A DNA stretch of 54,247 nt from NCBI GenBank assembly GCA_017456285.1, contig JAFTJQ010000003.1, positions 1-54,247 of the forward strand, in the 5' to 3' direction. The notes under the pieces are model-generated. The model was not told the DNA's origin. It saw nothing but the letters and a program-made list of their open reading frames with translations, and did no database searches. Below are positions 7,820 to 16,194 of this stretch, in pieces. The stretch comes from Lentisphaeria bacterium. Lineage in GTDB: Bacteria; Verrucomicrobiota; Lentisphaeria; Victivallales; Victivallaceae. A program made the translations under genes and the position numbers. Each line of letters starts with the position of its first letter. Positions within the stretch are counted from its first letter, which is position 1.

Positions 7820-8593
7820 ATGGCAAAACCGTTTGTTATTCATACCCCGAAAGAGATTGAAAAAATCCGCTTGGCGGCACAGGCGACAGCTTATGTCAGA
7901 GATGAGCTTGTCCGCAGAGTTTGTGCGGGGATGAGTACGCTCGAAGTTGATCAGCTGGCAGCGGCTTTAATTGCGGAAACCGGCGGTCGCAGTGCATTTT
8001 TAGGCTACGGCGGATTCCCGGGACACATCTGCATTTCCGTAAATGAAGAGGTTGTCCACGGAATCGGCAGAGCTGATAGAATTTTAAGTTGCGATGACAT
8101 TGTAAGTATTGATGTCGGTGTGGCACTTGACGGCGGAATCGGCGACAGTGCATTTACTTTCGGCTTGAAAGAAGAACTGCCGATTGCGGTCGAAGAGCTT
8201 TTAAAATACACCCAAGAGTCGCTTATGGCAGGAATCGCCGCCGCAGTTTGCGGTAACTATATTGCCGACATCAGCAGAGCCATTCAAACTGTCGCTCAAA
8301 ATCATAATTTCGGTATCGTGCGTGACCTCGTAGGACACGGTTGCGGAACTAAACTCCATGAACCGCCGGAAGTACCGAATTATGTCAGAGGCAGCAGAGG
8401 AATAAAATTGCAACCGGGAATGGTTTTAGCAATTGAACCCATGCTGAATTTGGGAACTGATAAGGTCGTAATTGACCGTTTTGATAAATGGACAGTCAGA
8501 ACTCGCGACAAGAGTCTCTCTGCTCACTTCGAACATACGGTATTAATAACAGATAATCAACCGGAGATTTTAACATGGCAAAAGACGATGTAA
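7820..8593 (+). CDS. map: Methionine aminopeptidase, type I
   Basis: Removes the initiator methionine from nascent proteins. 257 residues, no N-terminal extension. The pita-bread fold metal ligands are visible: Asp in [10 protein letters not shown] (~93), Asp in [10 protein letters not shown] (~104), His in [14 protein letters not shown] (~168), Glu in [10 protein letters not shown] (~201) and Glu in [10 protein letters not shown] (~233). The substrate His is in [14 protein letters not shown] (~76). The ATG lies 2 nt after the adk stop and the 3' end overlaps infA by 19 nt, indicating tight coupling. Confidence 0.96.
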   Translation: MAKPFVIHTPKEIEKIRLAAQATAYVRDELVRRVCAGMSTLEVDQLAAALIAETGGRSAFLGYGGFPGHICISVNEEVVHGIGRADRILSCDDIVSIDVGVALDGGIGDSAFTFGLKEELPIAVEELLKYTQESLMAGIAAAVCGNYIADISRAIQTVAQNHNFGIVRDLVGHGCGTKLHEPPEVPNYVRGSRGIKLQPGMVLAIEPMLNLGTDKVVIDRFDKWTVRTRDKSLSAHFEHTVLITDNQPEILTWQKTM

Positions 8594-8793
8594 TCAAAGT
8601 GGACGGCGTTGTTAAGGAGTTGCTTCCGAATACAATGTTCAAGGTGGAATTGCCTACCGGACACACGGTAAATGCTCACATCAGCGGAAAAATGCGTTTG
8701 AATTTCATTCGCATTCTCCCCGGAGATGAGGTTACTTTGGAGATGTCCCCCTATGATTTGACCAAAGCCCGCATTATTTTCAGAAAAAAATAG
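8575..8793 (+). CDS. infA: Translation initiation factor IF-1
   Basis: Small OB-fold protein that occupies the 30S A-site during initiation. 72 residues, the usual length. [20 protein letters not shown] and [20 protein letters not shown] are near-consensus, and the C-terminus [12 protein letters not shown] is typical. The start lies inside the end of map, with GGAG at correct spacing. rpmJ, its common downstream partner, is instead on the opposite strand 4 kb away. Confidence 0.97.
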   Translation: MAKDDVIKVDGVVKELLPNTMFKVELPTGHTVNAHISGKMRLNFIRILPGDEVTLEMSPYDLTKARIIFRKK

Positions 8794-8891
8794 TTGCTGC
8801 GGAGAGCGGAAATACGGCAAGGCCGGCAAAAGTGCAAGATCGTGATGAATTTTCTTTGCAATTTGTCGCCCTTGCTTGATTGGTTTATATA

Positions 8892-8943
8892 TTCTGCAAC
8901 TCCGCCAAGTCTTTAAGCTGTTGATATTAAAGACTTTGCAGAA
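8892..8943 (+). other. Long hairpin between infA and pheT
   Basis: AAGTCTTTAA (8907-8916) pairs perfectly with TTAAAGACTT (8927-8936). This is flanked by TTCTGCA (8892-8898) and TGCAGAA (8937-8943), with an 8-nt bulge on the 5' side. There is no U-tract after it. A second small stem CCGTCA/TGACGG follows at about 8962-8981, just before the pheT ribosome-binding site. It could be an attenuator or processing site; no T-box consensus is present. Confidence 0.5.
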
Positions 8944-9003
8944 TTGAAGAATAAAAAAACACCCGTCATCATGAACTGACGGCAAAAAATAAAGAGGAAA
9001 AAA

Positions 9004-11403
9004 ATGAAAGTATCAAAAAATTTTTTAAGTGACTATATCGAATTAAATTGTGACGTCGATGAGTTGTGCGCTAAACTCACTTGCGCCGGAATCGAAGTCG
9101 AAGAAGTTGAAAAAACCGAGATTGTCCCCAAAGGGGTAATCGTCGGCAAAATTATCTCTCGCGAGAAACATCCTAATGCCGACACCCTCTCCGTCTGCAA
9201 AGTTTTTAACGGCACAGAAGAACTCCAAATTGTCTGCGGGGCACCGAATTGCGATGCAGGTAAAACCATTCCTTTGGCAACTATCGGCACAGTTTTTAAG
9301 GACGGCGACAAGGATTTCGTCATCAAAAAAAGCAAACTTCGCGGTATTGAATCCTGTGGAATGATGTGCAGCAGTGCAGAATTGGGAATTAATGATGACC
9401 ATTCAGGCTTGTGGGAACTCGATGACAGCTTGAAAGCAGGAACTCCGCTCAATGAAGTTTTAGGTGCAGACACCTGCATTACCGTCGAAGTTACTCCGAA
9501 CAGACCCGACTGGTTATCTCATTACGGAATCGCCCGTGATGTGGCATGTATTATTAACAGCGAGGCAAAACTTCCCGAAGTAACATTGCCTGAAGCTCAA
9601 GTTACCGATGATTTTTCAAATTTGGTTACCGTTATGGATCAGGAACTTTGCCCCCGTTACAGTGCCAGAGTCATCAAAAATGTTAAAGTTGCCGAATCTC
9701 CGCAGTGGTTAAAAGATCGCTTAACTGCTGTCGGGTTGCGTCCGATTAATAACATTGTGGACATCAGCAATTTCGTTCTCTTGGAACTCGGTCAACCGCT
9801 GCATGTCTTTGATATGGATAAACTTGCAGAGAAAAGAGTTGTCGTCAGACGTGCAGTTGACGGCGAGAAACTTGAACTCCTTAACGGCGAAACAGTTGAA
9901 CTCAAAAATCGTCATTTAGTTATCGCCGATGCGGAAAAACCTGTTGTTTTGGCAGGTATTATGGGCGGTGAAGATTCAGGTGTAACCGAAAAAACCACCA
10001 ACGTTTTAATCGAATGTGCGGTTTTCTTCTCCTCAAATATCCGCAGCAGCAGCCGTGAATTAGGTATTACCAGCGATTCAAGTTACCGCTATGAGCGTGG
10101 AGTTGACTTCGATATGGTCAAACTCGCAAGCGACAGAACTGCTCAATTGATTTTGGAACTTGCAGGCGGCACCTTGGCAAGTGATTTCATTGATGTCAGT
10201 GTTGAACGCCCGGCGGAGAAGGTCATTCCCTGCCGTTTTGAGAAAATTAAAAAGTTGCTCGGTATCGAAATCAGCAATGAGCGAATTGTGGAAATTTTCC
10301 GCAAACTTCAGCTCAAAGTTGCCGATGTCAATGCAAATTCCTGCGTAGTTACCGCACCCTTGTTCCGTTTGGATTTGGCAAATGAAGCCGATTTGGCAGA
10401 GGAAGTTGCCCGAATCAACGGACTTGACAATGTTCCCGTAATCCCGGTTACCGGCAAAATGTGTGCATCAATTCGCAAAGACAGTTACGCCGCCATCCAG
10501 AAACTCCGTGAGGATTTGATCAGCCTCGGACTTTTTGAGTGCTACCATTACAGCACCGTCAGCGATAAATCAGCTTTGCTTGACAGCCGCTTTACTGCCG
10601 ATGATCTTTTGAAGGTAAAAAATCCGCTTTCACCTGAAATTGCGGCACTTCGTCCGTCGCTTTTCGGAGAGATGCTCAATACCGTTGAACGTAATATTTC
10701 ACGTCGCAACTTGGATTTACAGCTTTTTGAAACGGGCAAAGTTTTCTGTGCCAATCCGAAACTTTACCCCGAAGAACGCATGGAAATCTGCATTATGCTG
10801 ACAGGTGCGAAATATCCTGAACGCTTCTCGGCAGAACTGAAAGAAATCCATGACTTTTACGATCTTAAAGGGTGCGTAACTTCATTGATGAAACTTCGCA
10901 AAATTGCTAATTACAAGTTTGTCAAAGCCGAAGATCGCCGTTTCGCAGCAGGGGCTTGTGCCGAATTGATTATCAATGGCAAAAGTGCCGGATTCATCGG
11001 TGAACTCAATAAAGATTTGGTCAAAGGCTTCAAAACTTCTCGCAGCATTTACAGTGCCGTACTTGACGTACAGGCGATTTTGAATGGTACTCGTCCGAAA
11101 CTTGAGTACAAACACTTCAGCATGTTCCCTGCGACCAGCCGTGACGTAGCATTCAGCTGTGACGTAACTCTCGAAAATGCAGCGGTTCTCGACTTCATCC
11201 GCAAGTGTAAACTTGATAATTTGGACAAGGTCGAACTTTTTGACATCTTCGTTGATGACAAATTGGGTGCAGGCAAAAAGAGTATGGCTTACAAACTCAC
11301 TTTCCGTAATGCCGACCGTACCTTGACTGATGATGAAGTAAATAAGACATTTGACAAACTCAGAGCTAAATTGGCTGCTGATTTGAAAGTTGAATTGCGT
11401 TAA
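9004..11403 (+). CDS. pheT: Phenylalanyl-tRNA synthetase beta subunit
   Basis: Forms the alpha2-beta2 PheRS with PheS (not in this window) and charges tRNA-Phe. 799 residues, full length. The N-terminal tRNA-binding OB domain contains VGKIISREKHPNADTLSVCK (~40-60). The B3/B4 editing region includes TPNRPDWLSHYGIARD (~165). The B5 and catalytic-like core follow with EEVARINGLDNVPVIP (~465). A C-terminal FDX-ACB domain (~705-799) begins at FSMFPATSRDVAF and contains DEVNKTFDKLRAKL. RBS AGAGGAA. pheS is usually adjacent; its absence means the subunits are encoded at separate loci here. Confidence 0.96.
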   Translation: MKVSKNFLSDYIELNCDVDELCAKLTCAGIEVEEVEKTEIVPKGVIVGKIISREKHPNADTLSVCKVFNGTEELQIVCGAPNCDAGKTIPLATIGTVFKDGDKDFVIKKSKLRGIESCGMMCSSAELGINDDHSGLWELDDSLKAGTPLNEVLGADTCITVEVTPNRPDWLSHYGIARDVACIINSEAKLPEVTLPEAQVTDDFSNLVTVMDQELCPRYSARVIKNVKVAESPQWLKDRLTAVGLRPINNIVDISNFVLLELGQPLHVFDMDKLAEKRVVVRRAVDGEKLELLNGETVELKNRHLVIADAEKPVVLAGIMGGEDSGVTEKTTNVLIECAVFFSSNIRSSSRELGITSDSSYRYERGVDFDMVKLASDRTAQLILELAGGTLASDFIDVSVERPAEKVIPCRFEKIKKLLGIEISNERIVEIFRKLQLKVADVNANSCVVTAPLFRLDLANEADLAEEVARINGLDNVPVIPVTGKMCASIRKDSYAAIQKLREDLISLGLFECYHYSTVSDKSALLDSRFTADDLLKVKNPLSPEIAALRPSLFGEMLNTVERNISRRNLDLQLFETGKVFCANPKLYPEERMEICIMLTGAKYPERFSAELKEIHDFYDLKGCVTSLMKLRKIANYKFVKAEDRRFAAGACAELIINGKSAGFIGELNKDLVKGFKTSRSIYSAVLDVQAILNGTRPKLEYKHFSMFPATSRDVAFSCDVTLENAAVLDFIRKCKLDNLDKVELFDIFVDDKLGAGKKSMAYKLTFRNADRTLTDDEVNKTFDKLRAKLAADLKVELR

Positions 11404-11430
11404 TCAATAAAAAATCGGAGGATTCTTTTT

Positions 11431-12348
11431 ATGACACAAGAAGAATTAATCAAGCGGATTAATGAACTCAAAAGAGCAAAAAATGCAATCATTCTCGCTC
11501 ATAATTACGAACTGGGCGAAATTCAGGATATTGCAGATTTTTGCGGCGACTCTCTGGAGTTGTCAATCAAAGCCGCCAATACGGATAATGATTTAATTGT
11601 CTTCTGCGGAGTCCGATTTATGGCGGAAACCGCCAAAATGCTCTCGCCTGACAAAAAGGTCATTCTTCCCGTAGCTCACGCAACATGCGAAATGGCAGAA
11701 ATGATTGACGGAGAACAACTTAGAGCTATCAAAAAAGAATATCCCAATTCAATTACAGTTGCTTATGTCAATAGTACGGCAGAGACTAAAGCAGAGTGTG
11801 ATTTGTGCGTGACAAGTTCAAATGCGTTGAAAATTATTGCGTCATTGCCCAAAGACAAGCATGTGATTTTTGTTCCAGACCGCAATTTGGGTTCTTATTG
11901 CAAAGAGCAGACAAATCACAGCAATATGTACCTCTATGACGGCTTCTGTCCGGTGCATGACCGACTTACGGTGGAAGTTCTTAAGAAACGCAAAGCCGAA
12001 TTTCCGAATGCGGAAGTGCTTATCCACCCAGAGTCACGCAAGGAATTAGTTGAACTTGCCGACCATGCTTTGAGTACGGGAAAAATTCTTACTTACGTCA
12101 GAGAATCCGACAAAAAAGAGTTTATCATCGTCACTGAAATCGGCATTCTTCATCGCTTGGAGAAAGAAAACCCGGATAAAAAGTTTATCCCGATTTCCTG
12201 CGAAGCAGTTTGCCCGCACATGAAACTCATCCGCCTCGAAAATGTTCTCGAAGCACTTGAAAAAGAGGAAAATGAGATTATTTTAGATAAGGAAATAATG
12301 GAAAAAGCCGCAAAGCCGATTCGGGCAATGCTGGATTTAAGTAAATAA
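11431..12348 (+). CDS. nadA: Quinolinate synthase A
   Basis: Condenses iminoaspartate with dihydroxyacetone phosphate to quinolinate in de novo NAD synthesis. It carries an oxygen-sensitive [4Fe-4S] cluster. 305 residues, the compact form. Substrate-binding AHNYELGEIQDIADFCGDS lies near the N-terminus. Cluster cysteines fit CDLCVTSSNAL (~113), DGFCPVHDR (~172) and EAVCPHMKL (~257). RBS GGAGG before ATG 11431. nadB and nadC are not in the window. It lies between pheT and ribH in a same-strand run. Confidence 0.95.
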   Translation: MTQEELIKRINELKRAKNAIILAHNYELGEIQDIADFCGDSLELSIKAANTDNDLIVFCGVRFMAETAKMLSPDKKVILPVAHATCEMAEMIDGEQLRAIKKEYPNSITVAYVNSTAETKAECDLCVTSSNALKIIASLPKDKHVIFVPDRNLGSYCKEQTNHSNMYLYDGFCPVHDRLTVEVLKKRKAEFPNAEVLIHPESRKELVELADHALSTGKILTYVRESDKKEFIIVTEIGILHRLEKENPDKKFIPISCEAVCPHMKLIRLENVLEALEKEENEIILDKEIMEKAAKPIRAMLDLSK

Positions 12349-12352
12349 ACCA

Positions 12353-12371
12353 TGCTGTGAATTAGACAGCA
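12353..12371 (+). other. Small hairpin before ribH
   Basis: TGCTGT (12353-12358) pairs with ACAGCA (12366-12371) across a 7-nt loop, between the nadA stop and the ribH ribosome-binding site. There is no T-tract. I looked for an FMN riboswitch here and the 47-bp gap is far too short. Confidence 0.35.
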
Positions 12372-12395
12372 CAATTAACGATAGGAGACTACAAA

Positions 12396-12875
12396 ATGGA
12401 AAAAAGTAATGTTGTTGTTTTAGAGGGAAATTTCAAGGCTGACGGCTTGAAAATCGGTGCAGTTTGTGCCAGATTCAATGATTTCTTTGTAAATCGTTTG
12501 CTGGAGGGTGCTAAAGATACTTTTGTCCGTCACGGCGGTAAGTTGGAAGATATTACAGTTGCCTATGTCCCCGGTTCTTACGAGATCCCCTTTGCGGTCA
12601 AAAAACTCCTCCAAACCGGCAAATTCGATGCCGTCATCGCTCTCGGCGTAGTAATTCAAGGAGCTACTCCGCATGCAGGATACATCAATAGCGAAGTAGC
12701 TAAATCACTCTGCCAGCTCGGTTTGGAATCAGGTACCCCCGTAACTTACGGCATGATCACCGCCGAAGACATCGAACAGGCTATCGAACGCAGTGGTACC
12801 AAAGCAGGCAACAAGGGTGTGGATGCAATGAATGCCGCAATTGAAATGGCTAACTTAAGTAAGGTTATCAAGTAA
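12396..12875 (+). CDS. ribH: 6,7-dimethyl-8-ribityllumazine synthase
   Basis: Penultimate step of riboflavin synthesis: joins the ribityl pyrimidine to 3,4-dihydroxy-2-butanone 4-phosphate; usually a 60-mer shell. 159 residues. Conserved blocks: ARFNDFFVNRLLEGAKDTF, VPGSYEIPFAVKKL, ALGVVIQGATPHAGYIN (catalytic His) and GMITAEDIEQAIERSGTKAG. RBS AGGAGA. It is followed by nusB after 1 nt, a widely conserved ribH-nusB pairing, with ribD three genes downstream. Confidence 0.97.
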   Translation: MEKSNVVVLEGNFKADGLKIGAVCARFNDFFVNRLLEGAKDTFVRHGGKLEDITVAYVPGSYEIPFAVKKLLQTGKFDAVIALGVVIQGATPHAGYINSEVAKSLCQLGLESGTPVTYGMITAEDIEQAIERSGTKAGNKGVDAMNAAIEMANLSKVIK

Positions 12876-12876
12876 A

Positions 12877-13380
12877 ATGTTTGAAGAATCAGATTTGGAA
12901 GTAAAAAATACTAAACTGCACAGCAAAAGATTAGCTCGTGAATTAGCGATGCAATATCTTTTCAGCTGCGATATTGCTTCAGAGCTGCCCGATGTCGGTA
13001 AGTTTGAAGAGTTTTACGAGGAATCGCTCAAAAATGAACACAATTTAAGCGATAACCGTTACTCAAGAAAAAGCAAGGAAGCCGCAGAGGAACTCATTGT
13101 AAATGTCGCCCTCAATGCCGACGTAATTGATGATAAAATTCGTGAATTTGCCGCTAATTGGCAGTGGGATAGAATTTCAGTAGTTGAGAGAAATATCCTC
13201 CGAATTGCAGTTTATGAGATGCTTTTTGCCCTCGATGTACCGCCGATTGTCAGTATCAATGAGGCTGTATCGATCGCCAGAGATTACTCTAATGAGCGTT
13301 CATGCAACTTCATTAACGGCATTTTGAATAGTATCAAAGACACTCTTGACCGTGACGGTCGTACCGGTGCAAAAAAATAA
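12877..13380 (+). CDS. nusB: Transcription antitermination protein NusB
   Basis: With NusE/S10 it binds boxA RNA in rRNA operon antitermination. 167 residues, all-alpha fold, somewhat longer than the E. coli protein (139) because of an N-terminal lead and an inserted acidic segment (~40-65). Family features: LARELAMQYLF, WDRISVVERNILRIAVYEML and PPIVSINEAVSIARDYS. The ATG is one base after the ribH stop with no distinct Shine-Dalgarno, suggesting coupled translation. Confidence 0.95.
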   Translation: MFEESDLEVKNTKLHSKRLARELAMQYLFSCDIASELPDVGKFEEFYEESLKNEHNLSDNRYSRKSKEAAEELIVNVALNADVIDDKIREFAANWQWDRISVVERNILRIAVYEMLFALDVPPIVSINEAVSIARDYSNERSCNFINGILNSIKDTLDRDGRTGAKK

Positions 13381-13397
13381 TAGGACCTTGAATAATT

Positions 13398-14327
13398 ATG
13401 GCTTCTATTTTTTCAATTTTTAAGCGTGGACTGGAGAAAAGTTCTACCAAAATCGGCAGAACTGTCGGAATGCTTTTCGGGCGTGGCGAGGAGTATTGGA
13501 ATAGTGATACATTTCAGGAGCTTGAGGATACTCTCATATCCTACGACTTCGGAGTTGCCGCCAGTACCAAAATAATTGCCGATATTCGTGACCGTTATGA
13601 GCGTGGCAAAATAAAAAGTTCAGAGGATGTTTATCAAGTTGCCCGTGACACCGTATCAGGAATTTTGAGCAAAAATCAACGCCCCGTAAATGTCGCCGAA
13701 GCAGGCAAGCCGACGGTAATTCTCTTTGTCGGCGTCAATGGTTCAGGCAAAACAACTACCATCGGCAAATTAGCAAATCTGCTTCAAAAAAGCGGAAAAA
13801 AGGTTATTTTAGGCTCTTGCGACACCTTCCGTGCGGCGGCTTGCGAGCAGCTTTTGTTGTGGAGTGAGCGGAGCAAGGTCGATATCGTTTCATCTCAAGC
13901 AGGTGCAGACCCTGCAAGTGTGGCATTTGATGCAACTCAAGCCGCATTAAGCCGCAACGCAGATTATCTATTGATCGACACCGCCGGACGCCAGCATAAT
14001 CAGAAAAATCTGATGGACGAACTGGCTAAAATTAAACGTACAATTCAGAAGGTCTATCCCGATGCTCCGCATGAAGTCTGGTTAACTGTCGATGCAAGTA
14101 TCGGCTCAAATGTCTTGAATCAGGCAAAAAATTTCTCTGCCTGCTGCGAATTAACCGGTATCGTTTTGACCAAACTTGATGGATCAGGACGAGGCGGTAT
14201 GGCTGTTGCTTTGAAGCAGGAGTTTGACCTCCCCTGTTTCTATGCAGGTTTAGGCGAACAGCCGGAAGATTTGCAGGAATTTAACGCTGATTTTTATGCA
14301 CAAGCACTTTTTGACAGCAAGGGATAA
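13398..14327 (+). CDS. ftsY: Signal recognition particle receptor FtsY
   Basis: Membrane-associated SRP GTPase that docks with Ffh to deliver nascent membrane proteins. 309 residues, so just the NG domains; the acidic A domain of E. coli FtsY is absent. Motifs: P-loop GVNGSGKTT (G1, ~112), DTFRAAACEQL (G2), DTAGRQHNQ (G3, ~195), TKLDGSGRGG (G4, ~258), and C-terminal GLGEQPEDLQEF. The basic amphipathic N-terminus (MASIFSIFKRGLEKSSTKIG) could act as the membrane anchor. Its partner gene ffh is at 49997. Confidence 0.97.
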   Translation: MASIFSIFKRGLEKSSTKIGRTVGMLFGRGEEYWNSDTFQELEDTLISYDFGVAASTKIIADIRDRYERGKIKSSEDVYQVARDTVSGILSKNQRPVNVAEAGKPTVILFVGVNGSGKTTTIGKLANLLQKSGKKVILGSCDTFRAAACEQLLLWSERSKVDIVSSQAGADPASVAFDATQAALSRNADYLLIDTAGRQHNQKNLMDELAKIKRTIQKVYPDAPHEVWLTVDASIGSNVLNQAKNFSACCELTGIVLTKLDGSGRGGMAVALKQEFDLPCFYAGLGEQPEDLQEFNADFYAQALFDSKG

Positions 14328-14341
14328 GCACGAGTAGTTTC

Positions 14342-15382
14342 ATGGACGAAGATTTACAATTTATGCAGCTGGCATTGGACAATGCCGTCAATGGAATGGG
14401 CTTCACCGCCCCGAATCCGATGGTCGGTGCCGTCGTGGTAAAAAATGAACAGGTGATCGGAGTTGGTTATCACCAGAAATACGGCGAAGCCCACGCCGAA
14501 GTAAATGCGATTAATGATGCAGGTATTGAGAATTGCAAGGGTGCAACCATCTATGTGACACTCGAACCATGCTCAACTTACGGAAAAACTCCGCCCTGTA
14601 CCGACTTGATCCTCAAAAGCGGTATCATCCGTGTTGTAATCGGCTGTTTAGACCCCAATCCCGTGCATGCAGGACGAGCAGTTAAAATCCTTGAGGACAA
14701 TGATATTATTGTCAAAGTCGGAGTGCTTGAAAAACAGTGTATCGAACTTAACGAAGGATTTTTCAAATATATCACCGACCGATTACCGTTGGTTACGCTC
14801 AAAATGGCAATGACTTTGGATGGCAAAATTGCTTGCCATAACGGCGAATCAAAGTGGATTACCTCCGAAAATGCCAGAGCGAGAGTACAATATCTTCGCC
14901 GAAGCAGTCAAGCAATTTTGGTCGGGGCAAATACCATTCGCCAAGATAGACCGAGCCTCTTTGCGAGAAATGACGACGGAACTCCGTTTTCGGGAGTGCC
15001 GCTCAAGCGTTACGTCGCATCTAACTCATTAGGTGAAAAGGAGTTAGCAGAAATTTACCCATTTGACACCCCGAAAATCGTCCGATTAAATAGTGCAGAC
15101 GACTGGGAAGATTTCTTGTATCAGCTTGCGGATGAACGGGTTATGTCACTTTTAATCGAGGGCGGCGGAGAACTTGCTGCTTCTGCATTAAAAAATCAGG
15201 CAGTAGATATTGTCGAATTCCATATTGCACCTAAAATTCTCGGCGGGCGTGACAGCCGTCCGGTGATCGGAGGTGCAAATCCGATTTCACTTGATGAATC
15301 AATTTCGTTGGACGAGGTAGAAAACTTTTCGCTCGGCGATGACTTCGCCATCCGCGGCAAAGTCAAGTATAAACACGATTAA
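14342..15382 (+). CDS. ribD: Riboflavin biosynthesis deaminase/reductase RibD
   Basis: Bifunctional: deaminates the pyrimidine and then reduces its ribosyl side chain. 346 residues. The N-terminal cytidine-deaminase-like domain has zinc ligands in HAEVNAI (~51) and PCSTYGKTPPCTD (~78-90). The C-terminal NADPH reductase domain (~148-346) opens with LKMAMTLDGKIACHNGESKW and contains LLIEGGGELAASAL. It completes a ribH-nusB-ftsY-ribD run; ribE and ribBA must be elsewhere. A weak terminator follows. Confidence 0.96.
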   Translation: MDEDLQFMQLALDNAVNGMGFTAPNPMVGAVVVKNEQVIGVGYHQKYGEAHAEVNAINDAGIENCKGATIYVTLEPCSTYGKTPPCTDLILKSGIIRVVIGCLDPNPVHAGRAVKILEDNDIIVKVGVLEKQCIELNEGFFKYITDRLPLVTLKMAMTLDGKIACHNGESKWITSENARARVQYLRRSSQAILVGANTIRQDRPSLFARNDDGTPFSGVPLKRYVASNSLGEKELAEIYPFDTPKIVRLNSADDWEDFLYQLADERVMSLLIEGGGELAASALKNQAVDIVEFHIAPKILGGRDSRPVIGGANPISLDESISLDEVENFSLGDDFAIRGKVKYKHD

Positions 15383-15411
15383 CCCTCAAAAAGCCCGGCA
15401 AGTGCGAGAGT

Positions 15412-15442
15412 GTGTGATAAAATACCTCACGCATCTTTTTTT
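15412..15442 (+). terminator. Terminator after ribD
   Basis: GTGTGA (15412-15417) pairs with TCACGC (15427-15432) including a G-T pair, followed by ATC and seven Ts. The short stem gives moderate confidence. Confidence 0.5.
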
Positions 15443-15524
15443 GAGTTCAACTCACTTTACGTCTATCAAAGCAAAGATATTAAAATTTTCAAAATAAACC
15501 AAGTAATTCATAATTTTTATGGAT

Positions 15525-16109
15525 TTATTTATGGCTTTTTTTGACGGAAAATCCGAAAGAACCGATTTTTTCACCGAGATTATAGTAAGACCCGTGACAA
15601 TAAGCAAGCAAATTTTCTTTGTCCAAATCGAGTTTGTTATTTTCAGATATAAAATCCTCAGAAACTTGAATTGCGGTTATTTCCGCTAAAAACAGATCAT
15701 GTGACCCCAGCGGAATTACATCAAAAACTTGGCACTCAAGCGACAACGGACACTCCTCTACAATCGGAGATTTAATGCTATTACCGGCAAGAGCAGTAAG
15801 TCCGGTTTCCTTGAATTTATCGACCTTGCGACCTGAAACAACTCCGCAATAATCCACTTTCGCCGCCATAGCGGCAGTCGGCAGATTGCACGAAAACTCT
15901 TTGGTCTCCTTGATGATATTATAAGAATACCTCTCTCGCCTGATTGAAATTGACATCATCGGCTTATCGGAATTAATAATTCCTGCCCAAGCGACAGTGA
16001 TTAAATTATTTTTGTATCCGCATGAACCGCCGCAACCGATTAAAACTGCGGGGACGGGTGCTAATTGGGTACTTCCCTGCCAAACAACTTTTTTAACTTC
16101 CTTATCCAT
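15525..16109 (-). CDS. Flavin reductase-like domain protein
   Basis: 194 residues of the FMN-binding split-barrel flavin reductase-like family. The N-terminal half has PVPAVLIGCGGSCGYKNNLI, then ITVAWAGIINSDKPMMSISI. FSCNLPTAAMAAKVDYCGVV is the flavin-contacting region, and DVIPLGSHDLFLAEITAIQV is typical of the family. Anaerobes use such proteins as FMN flavoproteins of varied function, so the substrate is unknown. RBS AAGGAG before ATG 16109. It stands alone, downstream of the GntP permease with an 85-bp gap, possibly co-transcribed. Confidence 0.82.
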   Translation of the reverse strand: MDKEVKKVVWQGSTQLAPVPAVLIGCGGSCGYKNNLITVAWAGIINSDKPMMSISIRRERYSYNIIKETKEFSCNLPTAAMAAKVDYCGVVSGRKVDKFKETGLTALAGNSIKSPIVEECPLSLECQVFDVIPLGSHDLFLAEITAIQVSEDFISENNKLDLDKENLLAYCHGSYYNLGEKIGSFGFSVKKSHK

Positions 16110-16194
16110 AAACTACTCCTTTCAGTGCTTTTTTAATTACTCAATTAATATACACGAAAAACTGTTTTTTGCAAATGGGGTGTGGGGAATAAAT

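Noticed and set aside
8794-9003. T-box leader for pheT
   Set aside because: The T-box AGGGTGGNACCGCG sequence is absent.
12349-12395. FMN riboswitch before ribH
   Set aside because: The gap is only 47 bp and contains just a small hairpin; the RFN element needs over 100 nt.
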